Positions 44,846-53,044 of a stretch of DNA of 64,000 bases are shown here, piece after piece. Every line of letters starts with the position of its first letter. The first letter of the stretch is position 1. The DNA is from Bacteroides stercorirosoris. GTDB taxonomy: Bacteria; Bacteroidota; Bacteroidia; Bacteroidales; Bacteroidaceae. Made by a program: the position numbers and the translations under genes. The DNA is taken from the NCBI RefSeq assembly GCF_900142015.1, contig NZ_FQZN01000018.1, positions 1 to 64,000 on the forward strand, written 5' to 3'. The notes beneath the pieces are model-generated. The model saw only the letters and a list, made by a program, of their open reading frames with translations, searched no databases and was not told where the DNA came from.

Positions 44846-45097
44846 ATGAAAACGAAGAAACGCAGGGATGTCCTATCGGCATTCAAGGAAGCGAACCGTT
44901 CGATAGAGCTGGAACGCAATGGCGGGCGTTGGATTGCAAAAGACCGTCCGCATAAAAACAAGAAGAAGTATTGTCGTAAAGTTAGTAAGAAAGAGTTGTC
45001 ACGTATCATCGATGGCAGCTCTTTTTGTTTTATATCACTCTTTTTGTTAACTTCGCCGTTTCTAAAATCAAAAAAACTATGTTTCGTAAACTTGTAG
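44846..45097 (+). CDS. Small basic protein, 83 aa, unknown
   Basis: The first 55 residues are strongly basic (KTKKRRDVLSAFKEANRS, then HKNKKKYCRKVSKKELSR), as in small nucleic-acid or ribosome-associated proteins. The last 28 residues are hydrophobic and are encoded over a terminator hairpin, the next gene's promoter and its first codons. This tail may be a read-on after loss of an earlier stop. A good promoter supports expression. No family assigned. Confidence 0.5.
   Translation: MKTKKRRDVLSAFKEANRSIELERNGGRWIAKDRPHKNKKKYCRKVSKKELSRIIDGSSFCFISLFLLTSPFLKSKKLCFVNL
44990..45030 (+). terminator. Terminator hairpin inside the 3' part of the 83-aa gene
   Basis: Eleven-bp stem AAAGAGTTGTC/GGCAGCTCTTT (two G-T pairs), 13-nt loop, followed by TTGTTTT. 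It precedes the promoter of the next gene. Confidence 0.65.
45024..45055 (+). promoter_or_regulatory. Promoter of the 2-hydroxyacid dehydrogenase-like gene
   Basis: TTTG (45024-45027), 20 nt, TAACTTCG (45048-45055); start codon 24 nt downstream. Confidence 0.6.
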
Positions 45098-45963
45098 CAA
45101 TAGAACCTGTAAGTCTGATTCCGTCAGCAGAAAAAGAACTGCACTTGTATGCAGATGAAGTTGTGATGTATTCTGATATTCCGGTAGGAGATGAGGAAAT
45201 TATAGCCCGCATCGGAGATGCCGATGCTGTGCTCCTGAGTTATACTTCCCGGATAAACCGTGCGGTGTTGGAGGAGTGTACGGATATTAAATATATCGGG
45301 ATGTGCTGTTCGCTGTACTCTCCCGAAAGCGCCAACGTGGATATCCGCTATGCCAATGAACGTGGAATAACCGTAACCGGTATCCGCGATTATGGCGACG
45401 AGGGTGTGGTGGAATATGTGGTCAGTGAGTTAGTGCGTTGTCTGCATGGATTTGGTCAGGAACCGTGGGAAGATATGCCGCGCGAGATTACCGGGCTGAA
45501 AGTTGGTGTTGTGGGTCTGGGTAAGTCCGGTGGCATGATAGCGGATGCATTGAAGTTTTTCGGTGCGGAGATTGCCTACTTTGCCCGTAGCGAGAAGCAG
45601 GAGGCGACAGTTAAAGGATATCGTTTCCTGCCGTTGAACGAACTTCTTGCTCAGAATGAGGTTGTTTTCTGTTGTCTCAATAAGAACACGGTTTTGTTGC
45701 ATGAGGCGGAGTTCGGACAACTGGGAAACAAGAAGATTCTGTTCAATACCGGATTATCCCCGGCATGGGACGAACCGGCATTTGTCAAGTGGCTGGAAGG
45801 TGACAATCTTTGTTTTTGTGATACGGTGGGAGCTTTGGGTGGAGAGCAACTTTTGAGTCATCCCCATGTCCGTTGCATGCAAGTTTCCACTGGCCGCACC
45901 CGTCAGGCGTTTGACCGCCTGAGCGAGAAAGTGCTTGCCAATATAAAGGAATATATCCGGTAA
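45079..45963 (+). CDS. 2-hydroxyacid dehydrogenase-like NAD-binding protein with altered active site
   Basis: A 294-aa protein with the fold of D-2-hydroxyacid dehydrogenases: VLLSYTSRINRAVLEEC, GMCCSLYSPESANVD and Rossmann GVVGLGKSGGMIADALKFFG. The catalytic Arg position (N-T-x-R-G in the family) reads FNTGLSPAWDE, so the Arg is missing. The expected Glu and T/P-H-x-A segments read CDTVGALGGEQLLSHPHVRC. It may bind NAD(P) without the classical reaction or act on a different substrate. Proteins of this type are sometimes labelled dihydrofolate reductase by database transfer, which nothing here supports. Confidence 0.75.
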   Translation: MFRKLVAIEPVSLIPSAEKELHLYADEVVMYSDIPVGDEEIIARIGDADAVLLSYTSRINRAVLEECTDIKYIGMCCSLYSPESANVDIRYANERGITVTGIRDYGDEGVVEYVVSELVRCLHGFGQEPWEDMPREITGLKVGVVGLGKSGGMIADALKFFGAEIAYFARSEKQEATVKGYRFLPLNELLAQNEVVFCCLNKNTVLLHEAEFGQLGNKKILFNTGLSPAWDEPAFVKWLEGDNLCFCDTVGALGGEQLLSHPHVRCMQVSTGRTRQAFDRLSEKVLANIKEYIR

Positions 45964-45968
45964 TCGAA

Positions 45969-46760
45969 TCAGAAGAATACAATCGGTGATGTGATATTGA
46001 GCAGGGTGTTCACCACAGACCACCCTGCTATTTCAGCCGTGGCGCTGTACACATCGATTACGGCATGCACCTGCTCATTCTTTATTTCTACTCTTTGCGT
46101 ATCTCCCACAAATCCGGGGGTGGACTGCATGGACATTTGCATATTTTCGGGCCCGACAGAAGCCAGTGAGGCGGCAACGGCTACATTGACTTTGGTAGGG
46201 AACATGGCGATGGCTTCGGTTGCATTGCCTGAGAAGACAACCCGTTGCTCGGTTTGCAGAGCCTCATCATATACGGCAGTTCCTTTCAAGGCATTAGGAC
46301 CCTTTTCATTAAAAAACTTGGCGGTTGCATTTCCCATCAGAGAGGCTGTGCGCAGCACATCAAATCCGCCGGTAGCTCCGGAGACGATATACACACGTGT
46401 GCCATTTGCTTGGGCTGTCTTTATCACTTCCTGATAAAAAGCTGTGTCTGCCAGTGCACCGATAGAAAGGGTGACGATAGAAGTCCCGTTCTTCAATGCA
46501 GGCAGGGCAAGTTCTTTCATGGCGGCAGGAGAGGCCGCTTCCACTAAGTAATCGGGTTTCAATGCCAGTAAATCTTCTATGGTTGCGCAAGCCATACATG
46601 TTTTTCCATGTTGCTGCATTTTAGCAACGATACGTTCAGCTTTTTCTGCTGTACGAGAGTATACACCCACTAAATCATATTCAGGCAACAAGCCATTGAC
46701 AGCTGCATCCGAAACTATTCCGGCGAGTCGTCCACATCCGACGATAACTAATTTTTTCAT
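45969..46760 (-). CDS. L-aspartate dehydrogenase family protein (DUF108)
   Basis: A 263-aa NAD(P)-binding protein: Rossmann IVGCGRLAGIV, VYSRTAEKAE, LVEAASPAAM, SIGALADTAF, the substrate region VSGATGGFDVLRTASLMG, and the C-terminal domain PTKVNVAVAASLASVG. This matches NadX-like aspartate dehydrogenases that supply iminoaspartate for NAD synthesis. Whether the substrate is aspartate is not shown. Convergent with the preceding gene (5 bp apart). Promoter geometry predicts a leaderless mRNA. Confidence 0.8.
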   Translation of the reverse strand: MKKLVIVGCGRLAGIVSDAAVNGLLPEYDLVGVYSRTAEKAERIVAKMQQHGKTCMACATIEDLLALKPDYLVEAASPAAMKELALPALKNGTSIVTLSIGALADTAFYQEVIKTAQANGTRVYIVSGATGGFDVLRTASLMGNATAKFFNEKGPNALKGTAVYDEALQTEQRVVFSGNATEAIAMFPTKVNVAVAASLASVGPENMQMSMQSTPGFVGDTQRVEIKNEQVHAVIDVYSATAEIAGWSVVNTLLNITSPIVFF

Positions 46761-46764
46761 GGGG

Positions 46765-46796
46765 CAAAGATACGCCTTATTCGTATAAACTCCAAA
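46765..46796 (-). promoter_or_regulatory. Promoter of the aspartate-dehydrogenase-like gene, predicting a leaderless transcript
   Basis: Minus strand TTTG (46793-46796), 20 nt, TATCTTTG (46765-46772). Only 4 nt (CCCC) separate the box from the ATG. Confidence 0.7.
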
Positions 46797-46821
46797 ATGC
46801 AGCTATGAGCTTCGTCTATTT

Positions 46822-46852
46822 TTTGCGGGACGATATAAATGTTGTACTTTTG
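46822..46852 (+). promoter_or_regulatory. Promoter of the FKBP gene
   Basis: TTTG (46822-46825), 19 nt, TACTTTTG (46845-46852); start codon 31 nt downstream. Confidence 0.7.
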
Positions 46853-46883
46853 TGATTGAAAAAGCAATAAGAAGTTTGAGTAT

Positions 46884-47285
46884 ATGGGACGAAAAGAAGA
46901 ATATAAACTGCAAAATGAGCAATACTTGGAAGCGTTGCGTGCAGAAGAAGATATCAAAGAACTACCTTGCGGAATCCTCTACCGTGTATTGGAAAGCGGC
47001 AACGGTGATAATACTCCCCGTTTAAATAGCATTGTGACCGTGCACTATAAAGGTACCTTGATAAACGGTCGTGAATTTGACAACTCCTGGAAGCGCAATT
47101 GTCCTGAAGCATTTCGTCTGAACCAAGTTATCGAAGGTTGGCAGATAGCCCTGCAACGGATGCATGTAGGTGACCATTGGATAGTCTATATCCCTTACAC
47201 AATGGGATACGGAACACGTAGCAGCGGTCCTATTCCCGCTTTCTCCACTTTGGTGTTTGAAGTTCAGCTATTAGGAATCGCATAA
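46884..47285 (+). CDS. FKBP-type peptidyl-prolyl cis-trans isomerase
   Basis: A 133-aa single-domain FKBP without signal peptide, so cytoplasmic. Family residues: VTVHYKGTLINGREFDNSW, FRLNQVIEGWQIALQRMHVG (Val-Ile-x-Gly-Trp pocket), YIPYTMGYG and the final strand TLVFEVQLL. Accelerates proline isomerization in protein folding. Followed after 10 bp by the flavodoxin-like gene. Confidence 0.93.
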   Translation: MGRKEEYKLQNEQYLEALRAEEDIKELPCGILYRVLESGNGDNTPRLNSIVTVHYKGTLINGREFDNSWKRNCPEAFRLNQVIEGWQIALQRMHVGDHWIVYIPYTMGYGTRSSGPIPAFSTLVFEVQLLGIA

Positions 47286-47295
47286 TCATGTCATC

Positions 47296-47868
47296 ATGAA
47301 AATTCTGATTATTAACGGAAGTCCCCGCAAGCAAGGCCATATCTCGAAGATGCTTCAACTTATGGAAACAGAAGCAAAAGACAATGGCGACGAAGTAACC
47401 GTCGTGAGAGTTGCCGACCTGGCAATCCGTCCTTGCATCGGCTGCATGAGTTGCCGTGAGAAACTGAAATGTTGCCTGCCGGAAGATGATGCACAGCGCA
47501 TACTGAAACAGATAGAAGAAGCTCATGCCTTGATTATCGGTGCTCCCTGCTATTGGGGGAATTTGCCCGGACAACTGAAAGTAATGTTCGACCGCATCGT
47601 TTACGGAATAATGGGAGAGACATCGCGAGGCATTCCTATCGGGCTGCATAAAGGAAAAAAGGCCGTTATCGTCAGTACTTGCACCACCCCGTATCCTTTC
47701 AATATCCTTTTTAATCAGTCAAGGGGAGTGGTGAAAGCACTAAAGGAAATTCTGAAATGGAGTGGATTCAAAGTCATCTCTGCCATTGAGAAAGGCGGAA
47801 CGAAGCAACATCCCGGACTGACGGAACGGGAAGTGAAACGCTGTCGCAAAGTGATACGTAAGCTGTAA
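47296..47868 (+). CDS. Flavodoxin-like NAD(P)H-dependent FMN oxidoreductase
   Basis: A 190-aa flavoprotein: FMN-phosphate loop INGSPRKQGHISKML, APCYWGNLPGQLKVMFDR and VSTCTTPYPF. A Cys-rich segment RPCIGCMSCREKLKCC (about 46-61) is typical of the iron-sulfur flavoprotein-like NADPH:FMN reductase group, though no cluster can be claimed. Ten bp downstream of the FKBP gene, probably the same operon. Convergent with glycerate kinase. Confidence 0.87.
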   Translation: MKILIINGSPRKQGHISKMLQLMETEAKDNGDEVTVVRVADLAIRPCIGCMSCREKLKCCLPEDDAQRILKQIEEAHALIIGAPCYWGNLPGQLKVMFDRIVYGIMGETSRGIPIGLHKGKKAVIVSTCTTPYPFNILFNQSRGVVKALKEILKWSGFKVISAIEKGGTKQHPGLTEREVKRCRKVIRKL

Positions 47869-47893
47869 TCAGGAAATCATTGAAAGATAAATT

Positions 47894-49024
47894 TTAGAAG
47901 GAACGACAAATCTCTACCACCGTTTCTGAGATATTTGCGCGTGCAACTTCCGGTTGCATGGCCTGCTCCAACGTTATGGATGGTGGATTGATAGAATATA
48001 CTCCCCGAAATCCCGCCCGATGCAGGTCGTCTGCATTTTCTACGCTACCGGCTATCAGTATAACCGGAATTTTCTGTTTGCGAGCTTTGTCAAGTATGCC
48101 GGAAGGAACTTTCCCCATTAATGTTTGTTTGTCGGCCTTTCCTTCGCCGGTGATAATCAAATCGGCACCTTTTATTTTATTGCTGAAATCAAGAGTCTCC
48201 AGCATCAACTGTATTCCCGGTTTCAATTCTGCATTCAGAAAAGCCAGTAAACTGCCCCCCATACCACCGGCGGCACCTGCTCCGGGATGATTGGAAATGT
48301 CTTTCCCCGTTTTGTGGAAGATGACTTCTGCAAAGTTTTTCATGCCTGCATCCAGCGCCTCTACCATTTTTCGGTCTGCTCCCTTCTGGGGGGCAAAGAT
48401 ATATGCGGCACCTTCCGGGCCATGAAATGGATTTTGTACGTCGCAGGCAACGGTAAAGTGGGATGTACGTAAACCGGGATGTACGAAGCTCGTATCAATG
48501 GAAGCAACTTCCATTAAAACTCCTCCGCATCCGGTTCTTAACACCTTCCCTTCTTTATCCAGAAACCGGAAGCCTAACGCCTGCAACATTCCCAGTCCTG
48601 CATCATTTGTTGCGCTGCCTCCAATGCCGATGATGAAGTTGCGGCAACCACGTTCCAGCGCATCACGAATCAGTTCTCCTGTTCCGTAAGAGGTTGTCAA
48701 CATCGGGTTTCTTTTTTCCGGTGGAACCAGGGGCAGTCCGCTGATGCCCGCCATTTCTATACAGACTGTTCTCCCGTTTTTCAAAATGCCGTAGCATGCA
48801 GTGTGCCATTCCATAAGAGGATTATGGGCGGAAATATGTATTCTCTGCCCATCGGTTGCCTCAATCAGCACTTCTAACATTCCCTCGCCGCCATCGGCTA
48901 TGGGCAGACAAAGAATTTCACATTCCGGATATATGGAACGGATACCCTCGGCAGCCGCTTTTCCTGCTTCTGCCGAAGATAAACATCCTTTGAAGGAGTC
49001 GATGGCGATGACTGCTTTCTTCAT
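47894..49024 (-). CDS. Glycerate 2-kinase (GlxK/GarK family)
   Basis: A 376-aa kinase converting D-glycerate to 2-phosphoglycerate. MKKAVIAIDSFKGCLSSAEAG, PIADGGEGMLEVL, GIGGSATNDAGLGMLQALG and DLIITGEGKADKQT are the conserved segments. ATG at 49024 is where homology begins; the upstream codons to 49303 are antisense to the membrane-protein gene frame. A glycerate/hydroxypyruvate-type dehydrogenase is encoded at 10.2 kb. Downstream of the 205-aa gene, 5 bp apart. Confidence 0.93.
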   Translation of the reverse strand: MKKAVIAIDSFKGCLSSAEAGKAAAEGIRSIYPECEILCLPIADGGEGMLEVLIEATDGQRIHISAHNPLMEWHTACYGILKNGRTVCIEMAGISGLPLVPPEKRNPMLTTSYGTGELIRDALERGCRNFIIGIGGSATNDAGLGMLQALGFRFLDKEGKVLRTGCGGVLMEVASIDTSFVHPGLRTSHFTVACDVQNPFHGPEGAAYIFAPQKGADRKMVEALDAGMKNFAEVIFHKTGKDISNHPGAGAAGGMGGSLLAFLNAELKPGIQLMLETLDFSNKIKGADLIITGEGKADKQTLMGKVPSGILDKARKQKIPVILIAGSVENADDLHRAGFRGVYSINPPSITLEQAMQPEVARANISETVVEICRSF

Positions 49025-49029
49025 GTATT

Positions 49030-49647
49030 TCAGATTTCTTCTATGTCCTCTATATCTTCCAGTTGGCTTTCGGCTTTTGTTCCCGCTTTTGCCAGCTTCT
49101 TGGTGTTGTTGGCGATGACGGCCAGAGCACGGTATAATTCGGCAAGCAGGCGTGCGAACACCACAATCAAGAAACCGTATATAGGCATCAGGAAGAACAT
49201 TCCGGAAGGTATCGGCAGCATGTGCCCGATTCCGTCGGCAGCGAAAATAGCAACAATCACCGAACACAGTGTACCGATGACACCGATATAAAGTCCGAGC
49301 CATTCACCCATCGTCTGCGTCAGGTGTGACACAACGGGAATGGCTACGAATTCATTCTCTTCACGGATAGCTTCTTTCAGCTTGTTTTTCCGGTTCATCC
49401 AAAGCAGATAACTGCCCCATGCTCCTGCACATAAGATGATAAATAGCAGAATGAAAGCAAGGATTAATTTTCCTTCGGCATATTTGAAGAAGTCCATCTC
49501 GATGACTTTTGCCAGTATAAAGATAGGAAACAGCAAGTTCAATACGGCAAAGATGACATAAAGCCAACGGAAAGGTTCACGGAAGAAACGACCGTTGTCG
49601 ATGTAGCCTAGCAGAGGGTCGAGAAAGGTAAACAGCTTGTTGTTCAT
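49030..49647 (-). CDS. Four-helix membrane protein, unknown function
   Basis: A 205-aa protein with likely helices at about 27-47, 60-82, 117-140 and 145-170, and an acidic C-terminal tail (ESQLEDIEDIEEI). No recognized domain. Five bp upstream of glycerate kinase, so co-transcribed. It is the last chromosomal gene before the accessory island. Confidence 0.75.
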   Translation of the reverse strand: MNNKLFTFLDPLLGYIDNGRFFREPFRWLYVIFAVLNLLFPIFILAKVIEMDFFKYAEGKLILAFILLFIILCAGAWGSYLLWMNRKNKLKEAIREENEFVAIPVVSHLTQTMGEWLGLYIGVIGTLCSVIVAIFAADGIGHMLPIPSGMFFLMPIYGFLIVVFARLLAELYRALAVIANNTKKLAKAGTKAESQLEDIEDIEEI

Positions 49648-50032
49648 AGTGATAAATGTTACTTATGGGAGGACCTTGCATTCTAAGATTATAAGTATGA
49701 GGCCCTGATACATACTTATAATCAGAAGTTCTTCTATGGAATGCGGTTCTACTTTTGACAAACTTACGAAAAATCTATGGAATAACCTCGAAAAACGGGA
49801 GAAATGACGCTAAACGACTTAACATCAGAGTCGTTACGCTGTCAAATGATGACAAGCCGAAAAAACGGAAAACGCAATTAAAAGCGGATTTAAGAAGAAG
49901 AATGGTTTGCAAATCATTACCCGTGAAAGAGTAAGATTTAACACATGAGAGATGCTATTGCACCGTTTGTCACTGATTTGCGTATCAAGGTCTAATTCGT
50001 TGATATTTAACTTTGCAAACAAAAAAGCGAGT
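49648..50032. other. Left boundary region of the accessory island, non-coding
   Basis: 385 bp with no credible gene. It holds a 13-bp perfect inverted repeat (GATTATAAGTATG, 49687-49699, with 49711-49723), a TACTTTTG box (49750-49757), a candidate end word ACCTCGAAAAACGGG (49785-49799), a small AACGACT/AGTCGTT hairpin near 49815-49835, and the integrase promoter. Confidence 0.7.
50008..50015 (+). promoter_or_regulatory. Promoter -7 box of the integrase gene
   Basis: TAACTTTG 18 nt before the ATG at 50033. Confidence 0.55.
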
Positions 50033-51253
50033 ATGGCAAGAAGTACATTCAAAGTGCTGTTCTATGTGAACGGCAGCAAGGAGAAAGACGGTATTGTCCC
50101 CATCATGGGACGAGTGACAATCAACGGAACTGTGGCGCAGTTCAGTTGCAAGCAGAGCATCCCGAAGACCCTTTGGGATGCGAAAGGCAACCGAGCCAAA
50201 GGCAAGAGTGCCGAAGCACGGAACATCAATCAGACTTTGGATAACATCAAGGCGCAAATCATCAAACATTATCAGCGCATATCCGACCGTGAGACGTTCG
50301 TGACGGCAGAAATGGTGCGCAATGCCTATCAAGGGATAGGAAGCGAGTATGAGACACTGATAAAGGCTTTCGACAAGGATTGCGCCAACTTCCTGAAACG
50401 TGTGGGGAAAGACCGCAGCATTGGCACATACAAAGTCATGGTAAGAGCAAGGAACTATGTCGCAGCCTTTATCAAGTCGTTCTACAAACGGACGGACATG
50501 TCCATGTTGGAGCTTACGCCCGACTTCATCAAGGAGTTTGCTGCTTATCTTACAGCTGAACGGGGTCTGAAAAACGCCACCATATGGCTGAACTGCATGT
50601 GGCTGAAAGGCGTAGTTATGCGTGCGCACTATAACGGACTGATACCGAGGAATCCGTTTGCGCAGTTCCATATCAGCCCGAATGTTAAGGAACGGGAATA
50701 TCTGACAGAGGACGAAATCAAAAGAATCATGGCGCACGAGTTTGACAACCACACCCTCGCATTGGTGCGAGACCTGTTTATTTTCGCCTGTTTCACCGCC
50801 TTGTCTTTCGTGGATATGAAAGAACTCACAACGGACGAAATAGTGGAAGTGAACGGTGAGAAATGGATATTGTCGAAACGGTACAAGACGAATGTCCCGT
50901 TCCAAGTGAAGCTGCTTGATATTCCCTTGCAGATAATTGAACGGTACAGACACCTGTCGGAAGACAAGCTGGTTTTCGGAAAAATCAACTATTGGACGAT
51001 GTGCAAACAGCTGAAAAAGGTAATGGCGGAATGCGGAATAGAGAAGCAAATCTCCTATCATTGCGCAAGGCATACATTTGGAACGCTGGCTCTTAGTAAG
51101 GGGATGCCCATTGAAAGCGTGAGCCGTGTTCTGGGACACACGAACATTGTCACGACTCAAATCTATGCGAAGATAACCACGCAGAAACTTGACAATGACC
51201 TGACGATGTTCGGCAACAAGCTGAACGCATCATTTGGAAGTGTAACCCCATAA
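50033..51253 (+). CDS. Tyrosine recombinase (integrase), IntDOT-like
   Basis: A 406-aa site-specific recombinase. Arm-binding domain at about 1-90 (STFKVLFYVNGSKEKDG), SAM-like core-binding domain about 105-205, catalytic domain about 215-395. Catalytic residues: His-x-x-Arg in YHCARHTFG, His in LGHTNIVTTQ and the nucleophile Tyr in IYAKI. The position of Arg I reads FTALSFVD, Ser258 in place of Arg, as in the CTnDOT integrase. The start at 50033 follows the promoter box. First gene of the element. Confidence 0.93.
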   Translation: MARSTFKVLFYVNGSKEKDGIVPIMGRVTINGTVAQFSCKQSIPKTLWDAKGNRAKGKSAEARNINQTLDNIKAQIIKHYQRISDRETFVTAEMVRNAYQGIGSEYETLIKAFDKDCANFLKRVGKDRSIGTYKVMVRARNYVAAFIKSFYKRTDMSMLELTPDFIKEFAAYLTAERGLKNATIWLNCMWLKGVVMRAHYNGLIPRNPFAQFHISPNVKEREYLTEDEIKRIMAHEFDNHTLALVRDLFIFACFTALSFVDMKELTTDEIVEVNGEKWILSKRYKTNVPFQVKLLDIPLQIIERYRHLSEDKLVFGKINYWTMCKQLKKVMAECGIEKQISYHCARHTFGTLALSKGMPIESVSRVLGHTNIVTTQIYAKITTQKLDNDLTMFGNKLNASFGSVTP

Positions 51254-51265
51254 CCAAGCGGAGCC

Positions 51266-51442
51266 ATGAAACGAAGCATCATCACAACGGACGGTAACGG
51301 CAACATTATCATGCCGACCGATATTAGTGCAACCGCCATGAGCGAATGGGAACTTTGTGAACTGTTCGGAGTAACCGCTCCGACATTCGCTTTTCGGGAG
51401 TTTTTCCATTTGTACAACCCACCTCCTGCCCCAAACCATTGA
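51266..51442 (+). pseudogene. Truncated HTH (excisionase/regulator-like) gene
   Basis: A 58-codon frame beginning MKRSIITTDGNGNIIMPTD with the helix-turn-helix start EWELCELFGVTAPTF. It then runs into FREFFHLYNPPPAPNH and stops. Relatives in Bacteroides elements continue the recognition helix and are about twice as long (from memory of the family, not checked). Twelve bp after the integrase. Probably a remnant left by a deletion. Confidence 0.5.
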
Positions 51443-51515
51443 AAGTTTTTGTTTCGGGGGCTATTTGTCACCATTCTGCTGTATTTTGCATAACAACCTG
51501 TCCAATAATTGATTA

Positions 51516-51523
51516 TATTTTTG
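51516..51523 (+). promoter_or_regulatory. Promoter -7 box of the helicase gene
   Basis: TATTTTTG 36 nt before the ATG at 51559. Confidence 0.5.
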
Positions 51524-51558
51524 CGGCTGGTGATTTTCAAACTTAAAACCATTTGATT

Positions 51559-52788
51559 ATGTCAGCTATCGAACAACAGGGCAGCCACAGACCGCCATCG
51601 GATGGCGGCATGGCAAAGGAAGAATTTATCCGTGTCGGGACAACGCTCTACAAGATTGTGGAGCAACCGAGACTGAACGGAGGGTATGTGAAGAAACGCA
51701 TCGCATGGAACAACGAGACCCTGCGCCAAGACTACGGCAAGGATTACATCGGCAGCGTTCCCAAGTATGACGGCTTCTGCACCGTACCCGAACACATCGG
51801 CTACCGTTCCGTGGTCGGCAAGTTCCTTAACCTCTACGAACCGATATACCACCGACCGCAGGAGGGCGATTTATCGCATATCCAATCTTTGGTACGGCAC
51901 ATCTTCGGGGAACAATACGAGTTGGGGATGGACTATCTGCAACTGCTCTACCTGCAACCGATTCAGAAGTTGCCTATCCTGCTGTTAGTGTCGGAAGAAC
52001 GCAACACGGGCAAAAGCACCTTCCTGAACTTTCTGAAGGCCCTTTTCCAGAACAACGTGACTTTCAATACCAACGAGGATTTCCGCAGCCAGTTCAATTC
52101 CGACTGGGCAGGCAAGCTCCTTATCGTGATGGATGAGGTGTTGCTCAACCGCAGGGAGGACAGCGAACGGTTGAAGAATCTTAGCACTACATTATCCTAC
52201 AAGGTGGAAGGCAAAGACCGTGACGAGATTGCGTTCTTCGCCAAATTCGTGTTGTGCTCCAACAACGAGCATCTACCCGTAATCATAGACGCAGGGGAAA
52301 CACGCTATTGGGTGCGCAAGATAGACCGCTTGCAGTCCGATAATACCGACTTCCTGCAAAAGCTGAAAGCGGAGATACCCGCCTTTCTCCATTTCCTGCA
52401 ACACAGAAAACTGTCCACTGAAAAGGAAAGCCGGATGTGGTTCAACCCCACATTGCTGCATACAGAAGCCTTGCAGAAGATTATCCGCAGCAACCGCAAT
52501 CGGCTGGAGATAGAGATGTCGGAACTGCTGCTCGACATTATGGTTGCAATGGATGTGGATAGCGTTTCATTCTGCCTTAACGACCTTGTCGTACTGCTGA
52601 TGCACTCGCAGGTAAAGGCAGAAAAACATCAAGTGCGTAAGGTGGTGCAGGAGTGCTGGAAACTGATACCTGCACCAAACGGGCTTACCTACACCACCTA
52701 TCAGGGCAATTACAACAGAAGTTGTCACTATGAGCCAGCCGATAAGGAGGGTGGGACGCTTCTACACTGTCACACGGGAACAACTTGA
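51559..52788 (+). CDS. SF3/D5-type primase-helicase protein of the mobile element
   Basis: A 409-aa protein with an AAA-like SF3 helicase core. Walker A VSEERNTGKSTFLNFL, Walker B KLLIVMDEVLLNRRE and a sensor Asn in FVLCSNNEHLPV, followed by the arginine-rich ETRYWVRKIDR. The N-terminal 110 residues and the C-terminal winged-helix-like part (about 330-400) have no firm family. With the Toprim primase downstream it probably starts replication of the excised circle. Homologues are labelled primase-helicase family protein. Confidence 0.83.
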   Translation: MSAIEQQGSHRPPSDGGMAKEEFIRVGTTLYKIVEQPRLNGGYVKKRIAWNNETLRQDYGKDYIGSVPKYDGFCTVPEHIGYRSVVGKFLNLYEPIYHRPQEGDLSHIQSLVRHIFGEQYELGMDYLQLLYLQPIQKLPILLLVSEERNTGKSTFLNFLKALFQNNVTFNTNEDFRSQFNSDWAGKLLIVMDEVLLNRREDSERLKNLSTTLSYKVEGKDRDEIAFFAKFVLCSNNEHLPVIIDAGETRYWVRKIDRLQSDNTDFLQKLKAEIPAFLHFLQHRKLSTEKESRMWFNPTLLHTEALQKIIRSNRNRLEIEMSELLLDIMVAMDVDSVSFCLNDLVVLLMHSQVKAEKHQVRKVVQECWKLIPAPNGLTYTTYQGNYNRSCHYEPADKEGGTLLHCHTGTT

Positions 52789-52871
52789 ATCCTTGTAACA
52801 CTTTTTTCTGTTGAATTGTTGAATATGGGTATAAATGCAATGACAATAAACGATATACATTCTCAACAAAA

Positions 52872-52950
52872 TCTCAACAAGCCAAAAGAGAAGTTGAGAG
52901 ACCACCGACACCCGTTTTGGATTTCTCTTTTGGCGAGTGGTTTGTTGAGA
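52872..52950. repeat. Stem-loop and TCAACA-rich region between helicase and primase genes, origin candidate
   Basis: Outer arms TCTCAACAA/TTGTTGAGA and inner perfect 12-bp arms GCCAAAAGAGAA/TTCTCTTTTGGC around a 30-nt loop. TCAACA or its complement recurs at least eight times from 52860 to 53035. The 256-bp spacer has no gene. Confidence 0.65.
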
Positions 52951-53044
52951 AGATGTTGAGAGTTTATAGGTCTGTATATAAACATATTACATCAACAGTT
53001 CATCAAATCAACAAATTTTCATCAACTTCAAAACCGCATGTAAT

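Noticed and set aside
49025-49303. Longer N terminus (93 residues) for glycerate kinase
   Set aside because: Lies antiparallel to nothing but in the frame-shadow of the upstream 205-aa gene; homology starts at MKKAVIAIDSFKG.
49985-51160. 391-codon minus-strand frame over the integrase
   Set aside because: Antisense shadow of a clearly coding recombinase gene.
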